From the NCBI GenBank assembly GCA_039619475.1, contig CM077116.1:1922001-1986000 (forward strand): DNA of 64,000 nucleotides, read 5' to 3'. This document shows positions 1-13,560 of this stretch, in pieces (within the stretch, counting starts at the first letter, position 1; each line of letters opens with the position of its first letter). This DNA comes from Icerya purchasi (lineage: Eukaryota; Arthropoda; Insecta; Hemiptera; Monophlebidae). Below the pieces are notes generated by a model. That model did not search any database, was not told the DNA's origin, and worked only from the letters and a program-made list of their open reading frames with translations. A program made the position numbers and the translations under genes.

Positions 1-900
1 GATCGCTAATAAATAGGCGCGCTTGAATATAATGGCTTCGGCGTGGGGGGGGGGGGAGCTCCGTGTTGGGAAATGTTGACAACGATGTCTATCTGAAGCG
101 ACATAGTCGGATCAAAAGCGACTGAACGGTTTCCTGCTATTTTCAATGGTACTGCTTTGCATTTTAACATGCCCGAGACTGGCAGCCGTGTCCGTTCCAG
201 CGGACGCACCGAGAAACGCAGTGAAGAGATCTGCATTTTTTTAGCTATACGATATTAGACGGATGAGGGCAACCGGTGCCGTGTGTGTCTTCTTTTAACT
301 CGTCTGCGCTGTTGTCGGTCGCGGGTTCGAATCGCGCGCCCGCCGGATTTGAATGCTGGACGACGACGACGACGACGACTGGGACGACCGGGACGGACGA
401 AGACTGCCGTCGCCCCGTTGTTATCTTCTTTTTCTGCGCTTCGTTGATGCAATTTATTTGTGGCTGCGGCGCGCGGCATTGCGTTCGACAGCAAAACAAC
501 CGCTTGTTACAAGATGAATGCAACAACATCGAGCGCGCATCGACGACATCACAGAAGCCTCGGCAACATTATCGCGGCCTCTTACCCCGTCCGCGGCTGC
601 GACCCCCCGTAACCCGCGCCCCGTCCGCTCCGCCGGGTCCTGAGTCTTCTTCAACGGCATCGGGACCCTGCAGCAGAGGGTTCCCGGGCGAGATTTCCTC
701 TGAATCTGACGTTTTCTGCATTCGTGTGTCTGGCGCTGTCTCTTCGTCACCGGGCGCAATTCTATCGCTCGCAATAAACAATACGTATAGGCAGAAGCGC
801 GCACACGCGCACATCCGAACACGTATTAATGCGCGCGCATTTTACGTATATAATTCCTAGTTCGAGGTTCTGCGTTGATAATATCGCCAAAGTCGACCCT
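1..900. other. CpG-rich non-coding patch
   Basis: This stretch is visibly richer in CG dinucleotides than the sequence after it. It has a G run at about 47-56 and a GAC trinucleotide run at 358-379. An open frame of 194 codons (276-860, plus strand) crosses it, but its product is low-complexity (a threonine run from the GAC repeat) and has no domain I recognise, so I treat it as compositional. A B-box-like motif (GGTTCGAATCG) near 325 suggests a decayed tRNA-like sequence without a matching A box. Confidence 0.5.
358..379. repeat. (GAC)n microsatellite
   Basis: About seven uninterrupted GAC units sit inside the first CpG-rich patch. They account for the threonine run in the overlapping open frame. 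Confidence 0.85.
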
Positions 901-904
901 CTGG

Positions 905-1151
905 CGTAATTCTTTAATCGGGAATTGTTCTTTGATCTGTCTCTTCTTTCTAGTTTTAATCAGACCGTCCGCGGTGTCCGGCTTCAACTTACTTTCTCGT
1001 TGTTGGTCTTTTACCGACTTTTATTTTATTTTATCATTTCGACTTTTTTTTCCCTTCTTTTTCCTTACCTTTTTACCTTATTTCCTTTTTTTATTTATTT
1101 ATATTTAGTTTTTTTGCTCTTGTTTGTTTGTTTGTTGTTGCTTCTTCTGTT

Positions 1152-1182
<31 letters not shown>

Positions 1183-1510
1183 GTTTTTTCTCTTTCGTAA
1201 CAGGCGAACCATTGTCTGGCCCATTTAAATTATTCTCTTCTTCTTCTACCTCTTGTTGTTCTTCTTGCTCTGGCGTAAACGACCACATCTCGAATTATAC
1301 GCCCGATTTTACATATCCGGTTAGTCGGCATTGTCAACAGCACCGCACTACTATCGTCACTAAAATTGCCATCATCGCAGTCCTCCCGGTCACCCTGTCT
1401 GCGAAAGAAAAAAAAAAAGAAAAAAAAAAAGAAAAAACGACGAAAACGAAAAAGAAACGAACAGGCAAAATTGCAGTAATCATTTATTACACCGCGAAGA
1501 CAATTTGAAG
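905..1510. repeat. Pyrimidine tract followed by purine tract
   Basis: The plus strand is almost pure T/C from about 1020 to 1200, with a T run near 1155-1182. It is then A/G-rich at about 1405-1460 with repeated A10-G blocks. The two tracts are roughly complementary and could pair across about 200 bases. No coding content is visible; open frames here are artefacts of the homopolymers. Confidence 0.7.
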
Positions 1511-1749
1511 CATTTTCCAAACAGACGCATATTCCACTCCTACCGGTGTACTAACTTTCTTACATCCGCGCTGGAGTCGAAAATAAAAATTCGCAATCAA
1601 TGCGAGTTTGTGAAATTTCAGTGCACACTCTCGGAAGGGGAATAGCTAGCTCTCTCTTTTTCGAAAAAACCTCTTCGACAAATCCCTCTCGCTGAAGACA
1701 AATAAACATGCGCGCAGCAACTGCGTCGGCAATGGAATTTCTTAAAGAA

Positions 1750-1808
1750 CGATTAATTATTAAATCAACCGGCTGCAGGGCTGGATTAAGGTCGGTTAAT
1801 TATTAATT
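1750..1808. repeat. Imperfect inverted repeat rich in TAATTA cores
   Basis: The left arm reads about ATTAATTATTAAATCAACCG and the right arm CGGTTAATTATTAATTGG, around a GC-rich centre (GGCTGCAGGGCTGG). The arms carry several TAAT cores of the type bound by homeodomain proteins. Such cores are frequent by chance in AT-rich DNA, so a regulatory role is only a possibility. Confidence 0.3.
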
Positions 1809-3540
1809 GGATTTAGCGGTACGCTCTCGTACGAATTCTTCATATCCTCCTTCGACTGAAGCTTGGAAACTCTTATTTCTTTCCGGTTTCCACTTTATTC
1901 TCATCAGGCATTATGGACATTACCGAAAAAATTATACCACGGAAATTCGTGGAACTTACTTCGGCTATAACAATTTTCTTTTTTTCTTCGTCTTCTTACG
2001 GCCGCATGTAATAGCGGTGTTTTTTGCGACCATTTTTCGTTCTCAGGGGAGCTAGATTCTTTGCTTCACTTGGAAATGTAAATATTACGGATATGTTGCT
2101 TCTTCTTGCATTCTTTGACGGTCGATATAGGATTGGCGGCAGAGTTCGCGTCCACCAATTTTTTGTTACAAAGTATATCGTCGCCTTATGTTGAATATTT
2201 ATATTTGCCGGGGTTTTAATTTCACAGTCCCGACAATAATAACGATCGTATTACCATCAATTTCATGACTAACGGGGAGGTACTGTCGACAATGACCTGA
2301 AAAGGAGATGGAAGCCTACTCAAGTCGAACGTTGGTCGATGATGCAACTTCTAAGGGTAAGAGTCAGAGCGGCGCCGTAATCGGAATCGGACGCGTCAGT
2401 TTTATGGCTAGACGATATTAAAGCGCTCGGTTGTGTGTCGTAGTTATTTCGTACGATTATCGGGAGCTGCGTGTAATTGCATTCTCGTAGCCGGTGGGGC
2501 AGCACGTTTTTCACAGACCTGCGGGCAACCGGGGCTCTTCGTTATTTCCGAATATGAAACGGGAAAACCGTTTGCGCACGGATTCTCAGCTTTTCCAGCT
2601 TTTTCTCCGTTACTAATTAAAACGTTTTCTTCAAATTTTGTTTATTTCCTCTCGCTACGATTTCGAAGGTTCTCTTCCTGCACGAAAATGCTCCAGCTTA
2701 TTTCCGTTTCGTGCTCTAGACTCTTTCAATTATGCGGCAAAGATTACGTGTCAAATAGACGCGTTGTTTGTGAAGTAGTTAACTGTGGGGAAATATTTCG
2801 AAGTGATTTTCCGCGTGTACGTGTTCGCCGATGATGCCCCTTCTTGTTTGATAGCGTGTAAGGCTAATTTTGAGACATGCGAGTGTATTTTAGTGTTCGC
2901 GTTCAGGCGCTGCTCTGAAAGGAACAATTTTGTAAATGGCGGATTTTGTGTTCCGTAACTGTTTTCGTCTGGTCAATATTTTATAGCTAATTAACTTTAT
3001 GCGAACGCTCGTAATAATAATAATGCGGAATGTAGTCCGGTAAAAGTTTTACAGCCAATTAGAGAAGTCGATCTTTCCGCGATTCTGTTTTTATGTCGTA
3101 CCCACACGCAACCAACTCTACCAGATTATATTATTACCTATTAATTATTGCGCGCATAAAATTCCACACTTTCAAAAAGTTTTATAGCTGTTATATTATT
3201 ATTTTTCGCCTAATTAGTAATACCGCGACTGGAGATTAGCTTATTCCGCTTTTGCCGACCTTTCGAATACTTTAAATAAACACGTTTCTCGAGTTTCTTG
3301 AATTTTTTACATTGGAAATGTGTCGATGATTACGGAAAAATGCATCAAAGCGCGCGCAATAGTATAAATGAAAAATAACGAAAAATAAAATTAAACGAAT
3401 AGAGTAAACGAAAGAAGAAATAAATCGAACGAATAAAATAGAAAATAGAGAATTGAAAACCATTTAGAGCATAGCTTCTCAAACTGATTCTACCATCGGC
3501 CATTTTGAGAATACAAAAAATTTTCGAGTAAAAAGAAAAC

Positions 3541-3574
3541 AATACTAATAATAATAATAATAATAATAATAATA
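3541..3574. repeat. (AAT)n microsatellite
   Basis: About ten AAT/ATA units run in a row, with a single variant unit at the left edge. Confidence 0.9.
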
Positions 3575-6500
3575 GTTCTTTAATTGTTACATTCCAAACG
3601 TTATTTTTAAACTACGTTGTTACCGGATATCCTGAGTTGAAAGAAGAATGTTTCAGCGAGAACAATTAAGCCGCATGATTGATTATATTTAGGAGGAATT
3701 TTTAAATTTTAAATGAAATCTCGTCACTAATGAAAAGGGGGATGTTAATGAGTTTATTAATATCGGGATCGAATTCACTTAGAAACAGCCGTAAGTGTAC
3801 GTTCAGCCACATGCACCGAATTTCTTTTATTACTGAGTAATGTTGCAACACAGCGCTAAATCCACGTTCAGAGACGAATACGACGATGGAGAAATGTTAT
3901 AATACGTTGTTGAACAATCGACCATAATCCAGGATACAGTTACGAGATTGGCTTCTGCACCAAAAATTTTCGGTAGCCCTTCTTGAACTTATTTTTATAA
4001 TTTGTCGTTTCTAGTCAGTTCTACTAGTTTTTTGTTTTTTTTTCAGTTAACTGGAATGACCAAGTTGATATTCGAAAAAAGATTAGGGAAATTATCAATG
4101 TCTGCCTATATTTCATTCATGTAGTAGCAGTTTGGCTATGATAACAACAGCAATGATATACATTCTCGGTTTTGATCAAATTTAAGTTGTCGCCTTGAAG
4201 CTGGACGGGAGATTATAAAGGTCCGTCAGATGAGCAATATCATATTTTCTGTTGATAAGGTTGTCGCGCAATTCGGTTTTCCGAGAACTCGATCGCAGAG
4301 TCAAACAAATTGTAAAATCGGTTCAGACAAGTCTACCTTTTGACATCCAGCGCACTTCTATATGAAGCAGTAAGCGGTTAGGCTGTTTATCATTATCAAC
4401 GCAAAGCTCAACTAACCACCTGTGTCATTTAGTGAGAGTTGCTTCTAATTTTATTATCCGCTTTGATAACATATTATACTGAAACCGTTCATGCATTCAC
4501 TCAGATTTCTCGCAACCAAATGCTAACGATGAATGATACAATGTGTACAGAGAGCAGCACGTCTGAAACTTTGTTTTCTTTTTTTTTTTTGTTTGAAGTA
4601 TGCAATGAAGCTTTTTTGACGTCGTAGCCAGAATCCATAGAAGCCGACATAATATTATTCAAAGGAATTCCCCCTTTTCGGCACAAAAACTTTTCAGTGT
4701 TTTAAAAATGGTTTTGTGCCTGTTTCTAAATGACCTATTTTCTCATTTTTCAATAATCCTCACGCGAGACAACGATACATTTATTACTAAAGTGGACTCC
4801 TCCAACTGAATTGAAAATTTTCCAGTTTTCAGCTATTTGCTCAATGGTTCTTCAATGTTTTCAGCCATCTCGTTAATTCGTCTTTGTACAGAACCATTGC
4901 TCGAAGGAATTTTTGGGATAATATCTGCCCCGCCGGTCTTATAGTTAATAAAAAAAAAAAAAAAAAACGTTCATTAGAAAGACAGTTCTGATCAAAAGTG
5001 GATATGACTGAAGATGTTTTCCAAATTTTTTGCATATAAAAAATGAACAAATGTTACAATAATAAAGAGACGGTAAAAAAATCATCCATATAATTAAGTG
5101 ACTGAAACAGCTAAATATGAATGGGTAACCTCATCTTTTGCGGTTATTTGCAATATCTCCGGGTTAGGTTAGGGTTTATTTTTTACGTGAATTTTTCTGC
5201 GACTTATTTATCCGAGAAAAAATATCATCTCCGAGCAGACAGCGAGCAGTGGGAAAATATCAGACTCGGAGTGTATCGCCGTAATCGAATGCGGAGAATA
5301 CTCACATGAGATCGAAATAGTCGAATATGTATCAGAGGGCAAAACTCTCGAACAAATTTAATTTAGTTACAGTTGTAATTATTCGTTTTGCGATATTCAT
5401 ATATCAAAGCGGATTTGTCTGACATTTCAGTCGGATATTATTTCTTTTATTTTCGTAATTATTTTGTTTCGTTTACAAACCAAATTGATTTCTTAATAAA
5501 TTTAATCAGATATTGTTTTTGTCCAACGTCGTCTACACTACATACTAGATTATAATTTTAAATTACTGTCATTGTATCCACTATTAGCGTTTTTTCAGTA
5601 CGTTTATAGCGGTGATAATAATGTTAATAATTCAGTCGGTGGAGGTGGAAAAGGAGAATGAAAAATACTTTAATCGACAACCGGAGAACTACGTCAGGTG
5701 GAAAAATTAAATGTGCTCGACCCTGTTTACGTGCAAACGGAATGACGTTTCTCGCTACTGAATATAGGAGGCGATTTTTTGTTTTTGTTTTTATACAAGG
5801 TATTTTTACTTTTTTCGAAATTACCGCCTGTTAAGATATTGCTAAAATTTTCTTAGCTCGACTTCTTCGATTTCCTTTACGGGGGAAACTTTAAAAATAC
5901 GTCACTTTTGTCCAAAGATGACACTTTAGTCCCACCCCAGTGGTGTTCCATAGGATAGGGAATGGTTTATTATATTAAGCAAAACTCGAAGACTGGAGGA
6001 GTAATGAAAAGTCGAGATACAGTATCAGCGCAGAAGAAACACAATGCCGTGTTAGGCTATTTCGACGGAATGGCTGCGATTAATAATCGGAAGAACTAAA
6101 TACTTTAGACTTTAAAATTCGGGGATGGCAAAGATTAAACAGGACCAAAATCACCGGTAGAGCGGAAATTTGCGGTCCTAATTGAGGGCTTAGTCGTTAA
6201 TTAGGAAACGAAAAAATAAATAAAAATTCCGAACGGATTATCTTTTAATTTTCGGTATCGGCGAGTTTGAATATGACGATTATTCTTCTGCATACTCTAT
6301 TCCGTCGGCTAGGAAAACGGTTCGGTGCGCACGACGTTAGCGTGCTGTTGTCGGTTTATCGTGCAACACTTGTTGCGACATTATTCGATCGTGTTGTCGG
6401 TCGATTATTGCTGTGTGCGCATAGGTCATGCCGTTACTTTCCGATTTAACTTAAAGCACGCACTTTGTAGACGATAGCGGTCGTGTCCGGTCGTTATTGC

Positions 6501-8240
6501 AGCTTCTTTATCATCTGTCGTTGGAGCTCTTTACCGGCTCGATATATAGGTTGATGGCCGGCAAATAGCATGACTGTCGATCGGATTAGCTCAATCGTTA
6601 ATCTAATAGAGTTCTTCAAGTTTCTTCCTAATGGCGGTTATTAAAAGTAATTAAATCTTCACGCTGAAACTTGTTAGTGCGGCTACGCTCGGTCGCATTT
6701 GTAATACGATTACGATTTCCCGGTGACGTTTCAAATCGGAAAGTCCGTTTCGTTCGTGTTCGATTTTATTAATTAGGCGCGATTTCCTTGTATAGTTTGT
6801 GCTCCTGCCGTCTTGTTCGGCGCGGGGGGGGGGCTTTTTCGTCCAGGCATAGCTGAAGGGTTTATTTCGAATTTCTGCGAACTGGTTTCTTTTCGTCCTC
6901 TATCACGTGTCTGAAGGTTTATATTTTCTTTTCTCGCCGACGGGTCTGAATGTAATTTCGCATTTCTCCCTGCATTCGGCGAAAATAACCAGTTTGTGCG
7001 TCGCCTCCGAAATTCCTTTTCGCGCTGCCAACTAGCTAGTATCACCTTTTTTTCCATCTTTACCCGTTTATGTTTCGAATTCGACGTACAATGCGCCACT
7101 AATTCAATTTTGTTCCGAAAAATCCGACCACTGAATACGGCTGGAAAAAACAGCAAAAACCCATTTTAAAAGAAGTTTTTCGGCTACTGATAGCGTATTT
7201 TGCAAATGATCGAATTTCCGAGAGGTTGAATTTAGAAAGAATAAATGTATATGTATAACAGCGATCGAGACATTCCTGGAGTAAGGCGCTTTTACTCCGG
7301 ATGAAGAACAATTTTTATACGTACTTGATTAAAAAGTTACATAGCGTTCGGAAATAGCACGGTTTAGTCCGGTCTCTACGGTACCGCAAAAGACCTTTAC
7401 AATTCCCGACGCCTTCTTAACAATTTATTCGTTCTTATAACGGCTGCTTAATTTTACTGGATAACGTTAATATAATTTTTGTTTTTTGGTGTATTTTTGT
7501 TCGATTTGCATACATTGTGTCGGGAACGTTGTAAAATTTTCTGATTCCCCTGGCTTGAGTTAAAAGAAAAAACGTTATAATTTTTAAATTTCATATTTTG
7601 CATTTTCCCATATCATCGGAAGAGGAGAAGGCACGTGCGTTGATTTTTCGAGAATTTTTTAAAATTTATTTTGTGCAAATAAAATAAGGTTTAATAAACG
7701 CGTTTCTTTACGCCAATGTGTGAAGCATTTGGAAGCAAAAAAAAGTACCGTTATTTCTGTACAATTTCATAAAATGTATCTTTCAGAGTTAATTTAGGGA
7801 TATAATCTCATTTGTCCCGAATACAACTCATTGCTAAAAGATTATCTTGCGAGCTAACCGCCGAATTTGGTTCTGCCAGAGCTTGCTCGAAAGTAATGCG
7901 AATCTGATCAATCGGTCTTTACGAGTATTTCGTCACAGCGAATCTGAACTTAAATCGGCAAGCAATTTAACACTGTGCTATTTTTATCTCTTCGTTATTT
8001 TAAGCAATTATGTGTTGCGCGGCTACAACTCTCGAGAGTTAAAATTTTGCTATTTAAAACGTTGATCGACGAAAATAAACATTCTTCTATGTACGCAAAT
8101 TGCTGTTTGATATGAATACACTTATACAAACACACATACAATGTGCATTATTAAATTACTTTAGTAAAGCCTAATAAATAATGAACGCCTGGCTTACATG
8201 TGAAAGATTTATGTTAATACACGCGATATGTATCGACTAT

Positions 8241-9350
8241 TAGATGTTAAATTCATATATATATATATATATATAAATGTATTTGTTGCGCGGTCGCATA
8301 GGACGACGGGCCCAAGAGTGGCCTTATCGCCAGCAAATACTAATTACGCTACAGGCGGTCTTACAGGCTGTCTTACATTCGGTCTTACAGGCGATCATTT
8401 CTTTATTCATATTAAAGTAATTAGGTTACTTTATGTATTAATTTTACGCAATTTTCTATTCCCCGGAGATTTACGTACGATAGTTTAACGCGATTACATA
8501 AACATAAATACTTTCGGTTAATAATTATAACAATCCTAGCTCCAAGGATTCATTGTGAGACTATTGGAGACTCATATGCTTCCTGACACCACACCTAATT
8601 TTCAGTTTTAGCTACTCATTGAATATTTTTATAAAACAGGAAGGGAAAACAACAGCAAAATCGCGATAACTAATGATATCACGAAAGAAACGATAGACCG
8701 ATTCACTCCCACGAGGTCAAAGACGAGTTAGAACGTAATTGAGCTTGATTTACTTGCTCCGAGCTAAAATTTTTATTAGTTGTAGGTTCTTCATATTCAC
8801 ACTACGTTGTTGATAATGAAATAATCCTGCTGGCGGATTGTTATAAATTATTAATTTTAATTCGGTAGTAAATAATTTTACTTATTCGTTTTGAGAGCCG
8901 AATGAAATAATAGAAAAATTAAACGTAATTAAACTTAATTCACATCAGAGTCATGATTGTAGTAATACACATAAAGAGGGAACCGAAATTTTTCACAATT
9001 CTGTAACTGTCTAAACTGCACAACAATTTTAAAAAATGTCATGAATGAAATACATATCGCCTTAGTCAATTAATAGAATACATTAAAAATCTATAAATAA
9101 GGAAGTATTTGTTTAAACTCGATCATGTGCGTTTATAAGGTTTTTCTAAGAAGAAGAAAAAAAAGGAGAAATCTCGAGTCTAAATGGTCTAGTCTAGCGG
9201 TTTTTTAATCGGCGCATCTTTCCAGTCACATCTGTGAGCAGCAGAATGCTATTTTCATTTTCTTCGACCGCTCTTTGTATTTCCTGTTCCGCCGGGATTT
9301 GCACACCGCACGGGGCTACAAGGGTCTCTCCGTATTACCGCTATTCGCGC
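8241..9350. other. AT-rich stretch with (TA)n and a short tandem motif
   Basis: A (TA)n run lies at about 8256-8275. At 8350-8394 the motif GGTCTTACAGGC recurs three times with small changes, a short degenerate tandem repeat. No coding region is recognised. Confidence 0.5.
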
Positions 9351-10900
9351 CGAAACGATTAATTATAAACAGCGCGACATTTGTTTTTTAAAGAAATACG
9401 AGATTCGCGATGGAATTCGACAGCTAGAGGATAATTTTGCATTTTCTATCGCCAGCGCAAACAGGCCGCTTGCGTGAATAATTAAAAACCGAATTTGGCC
9501 TGACATAGAGGTGGAAAAAACAGCGAATATTAATGATAACGGTCGCAGTATGTGCACACTACAATGAAATGGGTGGAAAGAGACGGCCGGTTTTTTCCTC
9601 TGGTTGCGCCAAGTCCGAGCCTCAGATGATCGGACTGTCATCGGCGGGGATTAGGGCAGCTGAACAGAAATGGATGTCGTCGAATAGGAACGTGGGATGT
9701 GATAAATTTTCTTCAAATGAGCTTGGCTGGATATCTGTGCGCGCGCTCGCGGTTGCTCGTTTACATTCACCATCACAGGCTGCTGCTGCTGCTGCTGCTG
9801 GTTCCTTTTAATCTCTCGTCTACATTGATATCTACCATTAGAACCGGGCTCTGTATACTAGCGTGCACTCTCAGCTTAAATCGTTCGCGCGAGTGCCACT
9901 GAAAAATTCAAAGTGCGAAGATATTTTGACTAATAGTCGCCCGGCTGCGCAATCGGCTTTCCAGTGATTTCTGAGCCTTTAATACTTCCGCACTTTTTTT
10001 ACGTTACCGTCATTTGAAGTTCGCTGCCCGTTTTTTTGTTTTTTTTTTTTTTATTTCGGTTTTTTCATTTCATTTCGGTTTTTTCATTTCACTTCGTCTT
10101 TTTTCGTATATATTCGATTTTTTGTTGTTGTTTTTTCCCCCGGTATCCGCGTTGTTCTATATTATACGATAGTCCGTAGCGCGAACTGTGATACAGATAG
10201 AGCTCGCATCGCGTGTGCGGCGATGCTACGGTATTTAGTTATGTATATGTGTCATGGTTTGGCGGTCGTCGGAAACGCGCTTGTGCGAGCGGTTCTCTGC
10301 TCCTCGGAAAACAGGTCGGCCGAAACTGGTAGTAGTGTACGAACAGCGATAGTGGTGGTGCGGAGACGAAAATGAAAGACTGGATTCCAGCGATTTTAAT
10401 GGAAAGCGAGGTTGGTTTGCTGCCGGAGGCTCCAGTTAATAGCCAATATATACGAGGACGGATAAGGAAGTAGAGGCGACGCCTACGATTAATGGATTAG
10501 TACGCCAGACGGACGCGATCGCATACCTGGGAGACGCGTTTACAGCGCGACCGATGAACGCGAGTAGCGCGTCTTTACAATGAAATATAACGCATACATG
10601 TCATTGTATATGTGGCGTATACATTTTTCACATGCATTCGTACGTGCGCGCGCACAATCTCAAAGCCTATCCGTTTTTGTGTGTGCGCGTTTTTCGGTAA
10701 CAGAACCGGAGAGAATCGTCTCACGCGACCGACTACGGGGCGACCAGAGTTGAACCACCCTCCAAAATTATCTGCATCGAGTGGACTTTATCTGCCAAAA
10801 GCGACGAGTAGTCCTTAGACAGAATCGCTGCATACTAATTATTGCCAGCAACGTGTAATAACGGAAACGAACGGAGCCGATCGAAATCTTGCCGCAATTC
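9351..10900. other. CpG-rich patch without recognised gene
   Basis: The base composition shifts to many CG dinucleotides, broken by a T-rich stretch at 10030-10140 with repeats of TTTCGGTTTTTTCATTTCA. A (GCT)n run at 9779-9800 encodes the alanine or leucine tracts seen in the overlapping open frames of 92 and 67 codons. None of the frames shows a domain I recognise. Confidence 0.45.
9779..9800. repeat. (GCT)n microsatellite
   Basis: Seven consecutive GCT units. In coding DNA these would give poly-alanine or poly-leucine, but no gene is supported here. Confidence 0.9.
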
Positions 10901-13179
10901 CGGTTTCTAATTTCCGTCGTCGATTTTGAAAAAAAACGGCTTAATAGTGTCCGAAGTCTCTGCATATCGTAAGTATGCTCCGAGGAGAGGAGCGAAAGTT
11001 CATTTGTTTTCAAAATTCGACTTTTTTTTACTTTTTTTTTTTTTTTTTTTTTACATCTCATTGGTCTGTTCGTTCCATTAGCGCTTCACCGCCGAGGAAA
11101 TTTCTAGTCCAAATAATGACGTAGCTTTTCACTTTCCAGTTATTCTGCTTCCGTCGGCTCGATGATTATTGCTTTCATTTTCTGAAACCCTAGAGAAGCG
11201 TATTAATATTGAAAACATCGCCGAAGCCTTCTCTACGTTCCTCGATCGTACCAACATATTGGCCGTGTAATTTTGATCACTGTATGATATTCGCAAGGGC
11301 GACGGCTTGAAGTCATTATCGAAATGCTAAAGACTTTCTTCGGGGCTTCGGCAACAACATGCAGCCGACCTAATTGAAGTTAGCGTTCGTGATCATGTTT
11401 GAGCGAAGTGTTGCAGAAGAATCGAAAACTAATGTAATGTTTAATTTTAAAGAGGTTAATGTGGCAAATATGCGAATAATTAGTTTTTGCGGATAACGTT
11501 GTTTTTTGTTTTCTGTGCGTTTTGTTCGTCGCTGAATATCACTTTTAGTTTCGATTTCCGATTTTTCTTGTTTTTTTTTTTTTTTTTCAAATAATTAGAT
11601 TATAAACAGCGGAAAAATCGGACGATTATGCGAAATTACTGTGGTGTACACTAATAACTAAATTCATCGAACGATTTTTTAGTATTTTTACGTACTATTT
11701 CTGGGTTATGACTGAAAAAAGAAGAAAAAAAAGTGAAAAAAAAGTCACAATTATTAGAACGGACCCGCTTGCAACTTTCACAAGAACATTTTTGCCAGCA
11801 GCCTTGACCTGACATCGGAAAACATTTATCAAGGGAGGGGGGACATCAAATGTGGTAAAGTGTGCTCTTAATTTCTAGCAACTATCGAAATTGCGTATTT
11901 CAGAAGACAGCTTTTTTCGTCAAAACTTCATGGGTGGCGGAATGAGGAAGAAGCGGAATTCAATGATAATAGTAAGTTTAAGGGGGTCAATGAAATTATA
12001 AATTACAAGAAACACGCTACAAAGAACGTGGCCGAAGGCAGCCGACTTTAAGCAAAATCGATATCACCGAAAAATGCGAAAGGAAGAATGGGTCGAATGA
12101 TATTCGGTGAGAAAAGAAGATTGCGAGGAGACTGAAAGATGGTATTGCGCGCGGAACGTCATAAGACGAACCGACGACTACTTAACAGATATAAAATCTG
12201 CACAAAATGAACGACACGACATTGAACGGCTGCTGATGAAAGGATTCCACTGGCGAGCAGTCGCATGTCGCCGCGGATTCGCTCCTGTCGAATCTAAAAA
12301 GTTTTTTGCGACTCGCCGGAATTTCCGTAACGAATAACTCGCACCATTAAGCATGATCGAAATAAAAGTGCTTGCCTAGGATAAATGCTGAGTTCTTATA
12401 TTTCGCGACTCGCTAGAGTGAGTACAATATATTGCAACGATTCGCTGCAATTAAAAATTCGACTTTAATACGAATAGGGTGGACATTTTTTTTTTGTTGT
12501 TTTTTATTTCGTGTATGGGTAACATTTACATATATAAGAAAATGATTATAAAAATGACTTTTACTAAAACGTTGTGCGAGCACAATTTAACAGGGATGAA
12601 GCGGCAGCAAAGTTCAGTTCGCTTTGATCGACTTTTCACTTTCGAAATTTGTAAACACGACAATGACAATTCTGTCGATTGTATGTTAATCCCATTTTTT
12701 TTTTTTTTAATTTTCTTCTTATAATAATGAATAAATGATTTGATTTGAATTTATATTTTATTTCGGCTAGTGTAGACACAATGAATTCCATATAAGTGAT
12801 CGTAATTTCTGGTTAATTTTCAGTGTTGGAATTAATACGCCAGGCTGTCTAAAACCTTCTTTGCCCGTTTGATTAACGCCGGTTGTGTGGAGTAGCCGGT
12901 GTGTTTGTTCGGCTATACATTTGATTTTGCTCTATTTTTTTTTGGGCACGTCAACTGTGTGTGAGACATTAACTCGGCGCCAGTTTTTGAAGATATGCTA
13001 CCTGAGCGAAACAGTACTGTCCAAAACGCTGCGATAGCCGGCTTTCGTCACGATCGCTAGATTGTAGTAAAATTTTATCGAAATTTTCTCTTCTTCCGTT
13101 TTTAATCCAGCCAGAATAGATGATATTTTACTTGCAAAGAGGGAACCGCGAAGTAATAGTAATAATAATAATAATGATG

Positions 13180-13212
<33 letters not shown>

Positions 13213-13560
13213 GTAGTGATGGTAATAATTTCGTATTAATGCAAATAGAATGTGAGAAGGTACGTTCGAGGCATGGAGAGCGAGAATTAGCTGATTTCCA
13301 TACGAATGTCGCGATAATGGCGCATTTATCGCATCACGATTCCAGCAATTTTCCCACCTATATGAGAGTAAAATGCATATTTTTCTATCCGTATATATGC
13401 ACACATTTTTACCGGTACGCGCAAATACGGAAGATATTCACACCTTTGCCGCGCAACCATATCCAGTGCCCCGGTGCGACACTTGCAATTCTCATATCTG
13501 CATGCGGAGCTGCGCGGTCGACAGTCGCTTTTTTAATTAATGTACCGAGCATATAGCGCG
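10901..13560. other. AT-rich stretch without recognised gene
   Basis: It holds T/A homopolymers (around 11030-11050, 11570-11588 and 12695-12709) and a compound (AAT)n microsatellite at 13154-13227. Open frames do not exceed 105 codons and show no family motif. Confidence 0.5.
13154..13227. repeat. Compound (AAT)n microsatellite
   Basis: AAT units are interrupted by AGT and GATGAT variants. On the minus strand this gives long tyrosine/histidine tracts in an open frame that should be ignored. Confidence 0.85.

Larger units (their letters stand above)
1511..8240. other. AT-rich stretch without recognisable gene
   Basis: There are no open frames above about 133 codons and none with recognisable motifs. 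It contains scattered A/T homopolymers, an (AAT)n microsatellite at 3541-3574 and a near-inverted TAATTA-rich motif at 1750-1808. It also has two adjacent TTAGG units near 5163-5174, too few to call an interstitial telomere. I see no RNA gene or complete mobile element. Confidence 0.5.

Noticed and set aside
310..345. Possible tRNA gene from the GGTTCGAATCG word
   Set aside because: No A box, acceptor stem or cloverleaf could be drawn, and the T stem has a mismatch.
276..860. 194-codon open frame near the left edge
   Set aside because: It crosses a GAC repeat and CpG-rich DNA, has opposing open frames on the other strand and shows no domain.
5160..5175. Interstitial telomeric repeat
   Set aside because: Only two TTAGG units are present.
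13102..13404. Minus-strand frame with long Tyr/His tracts
   Set aside because: The tracts are the translation of the (AAT)n microsatellite at 13154-13227.
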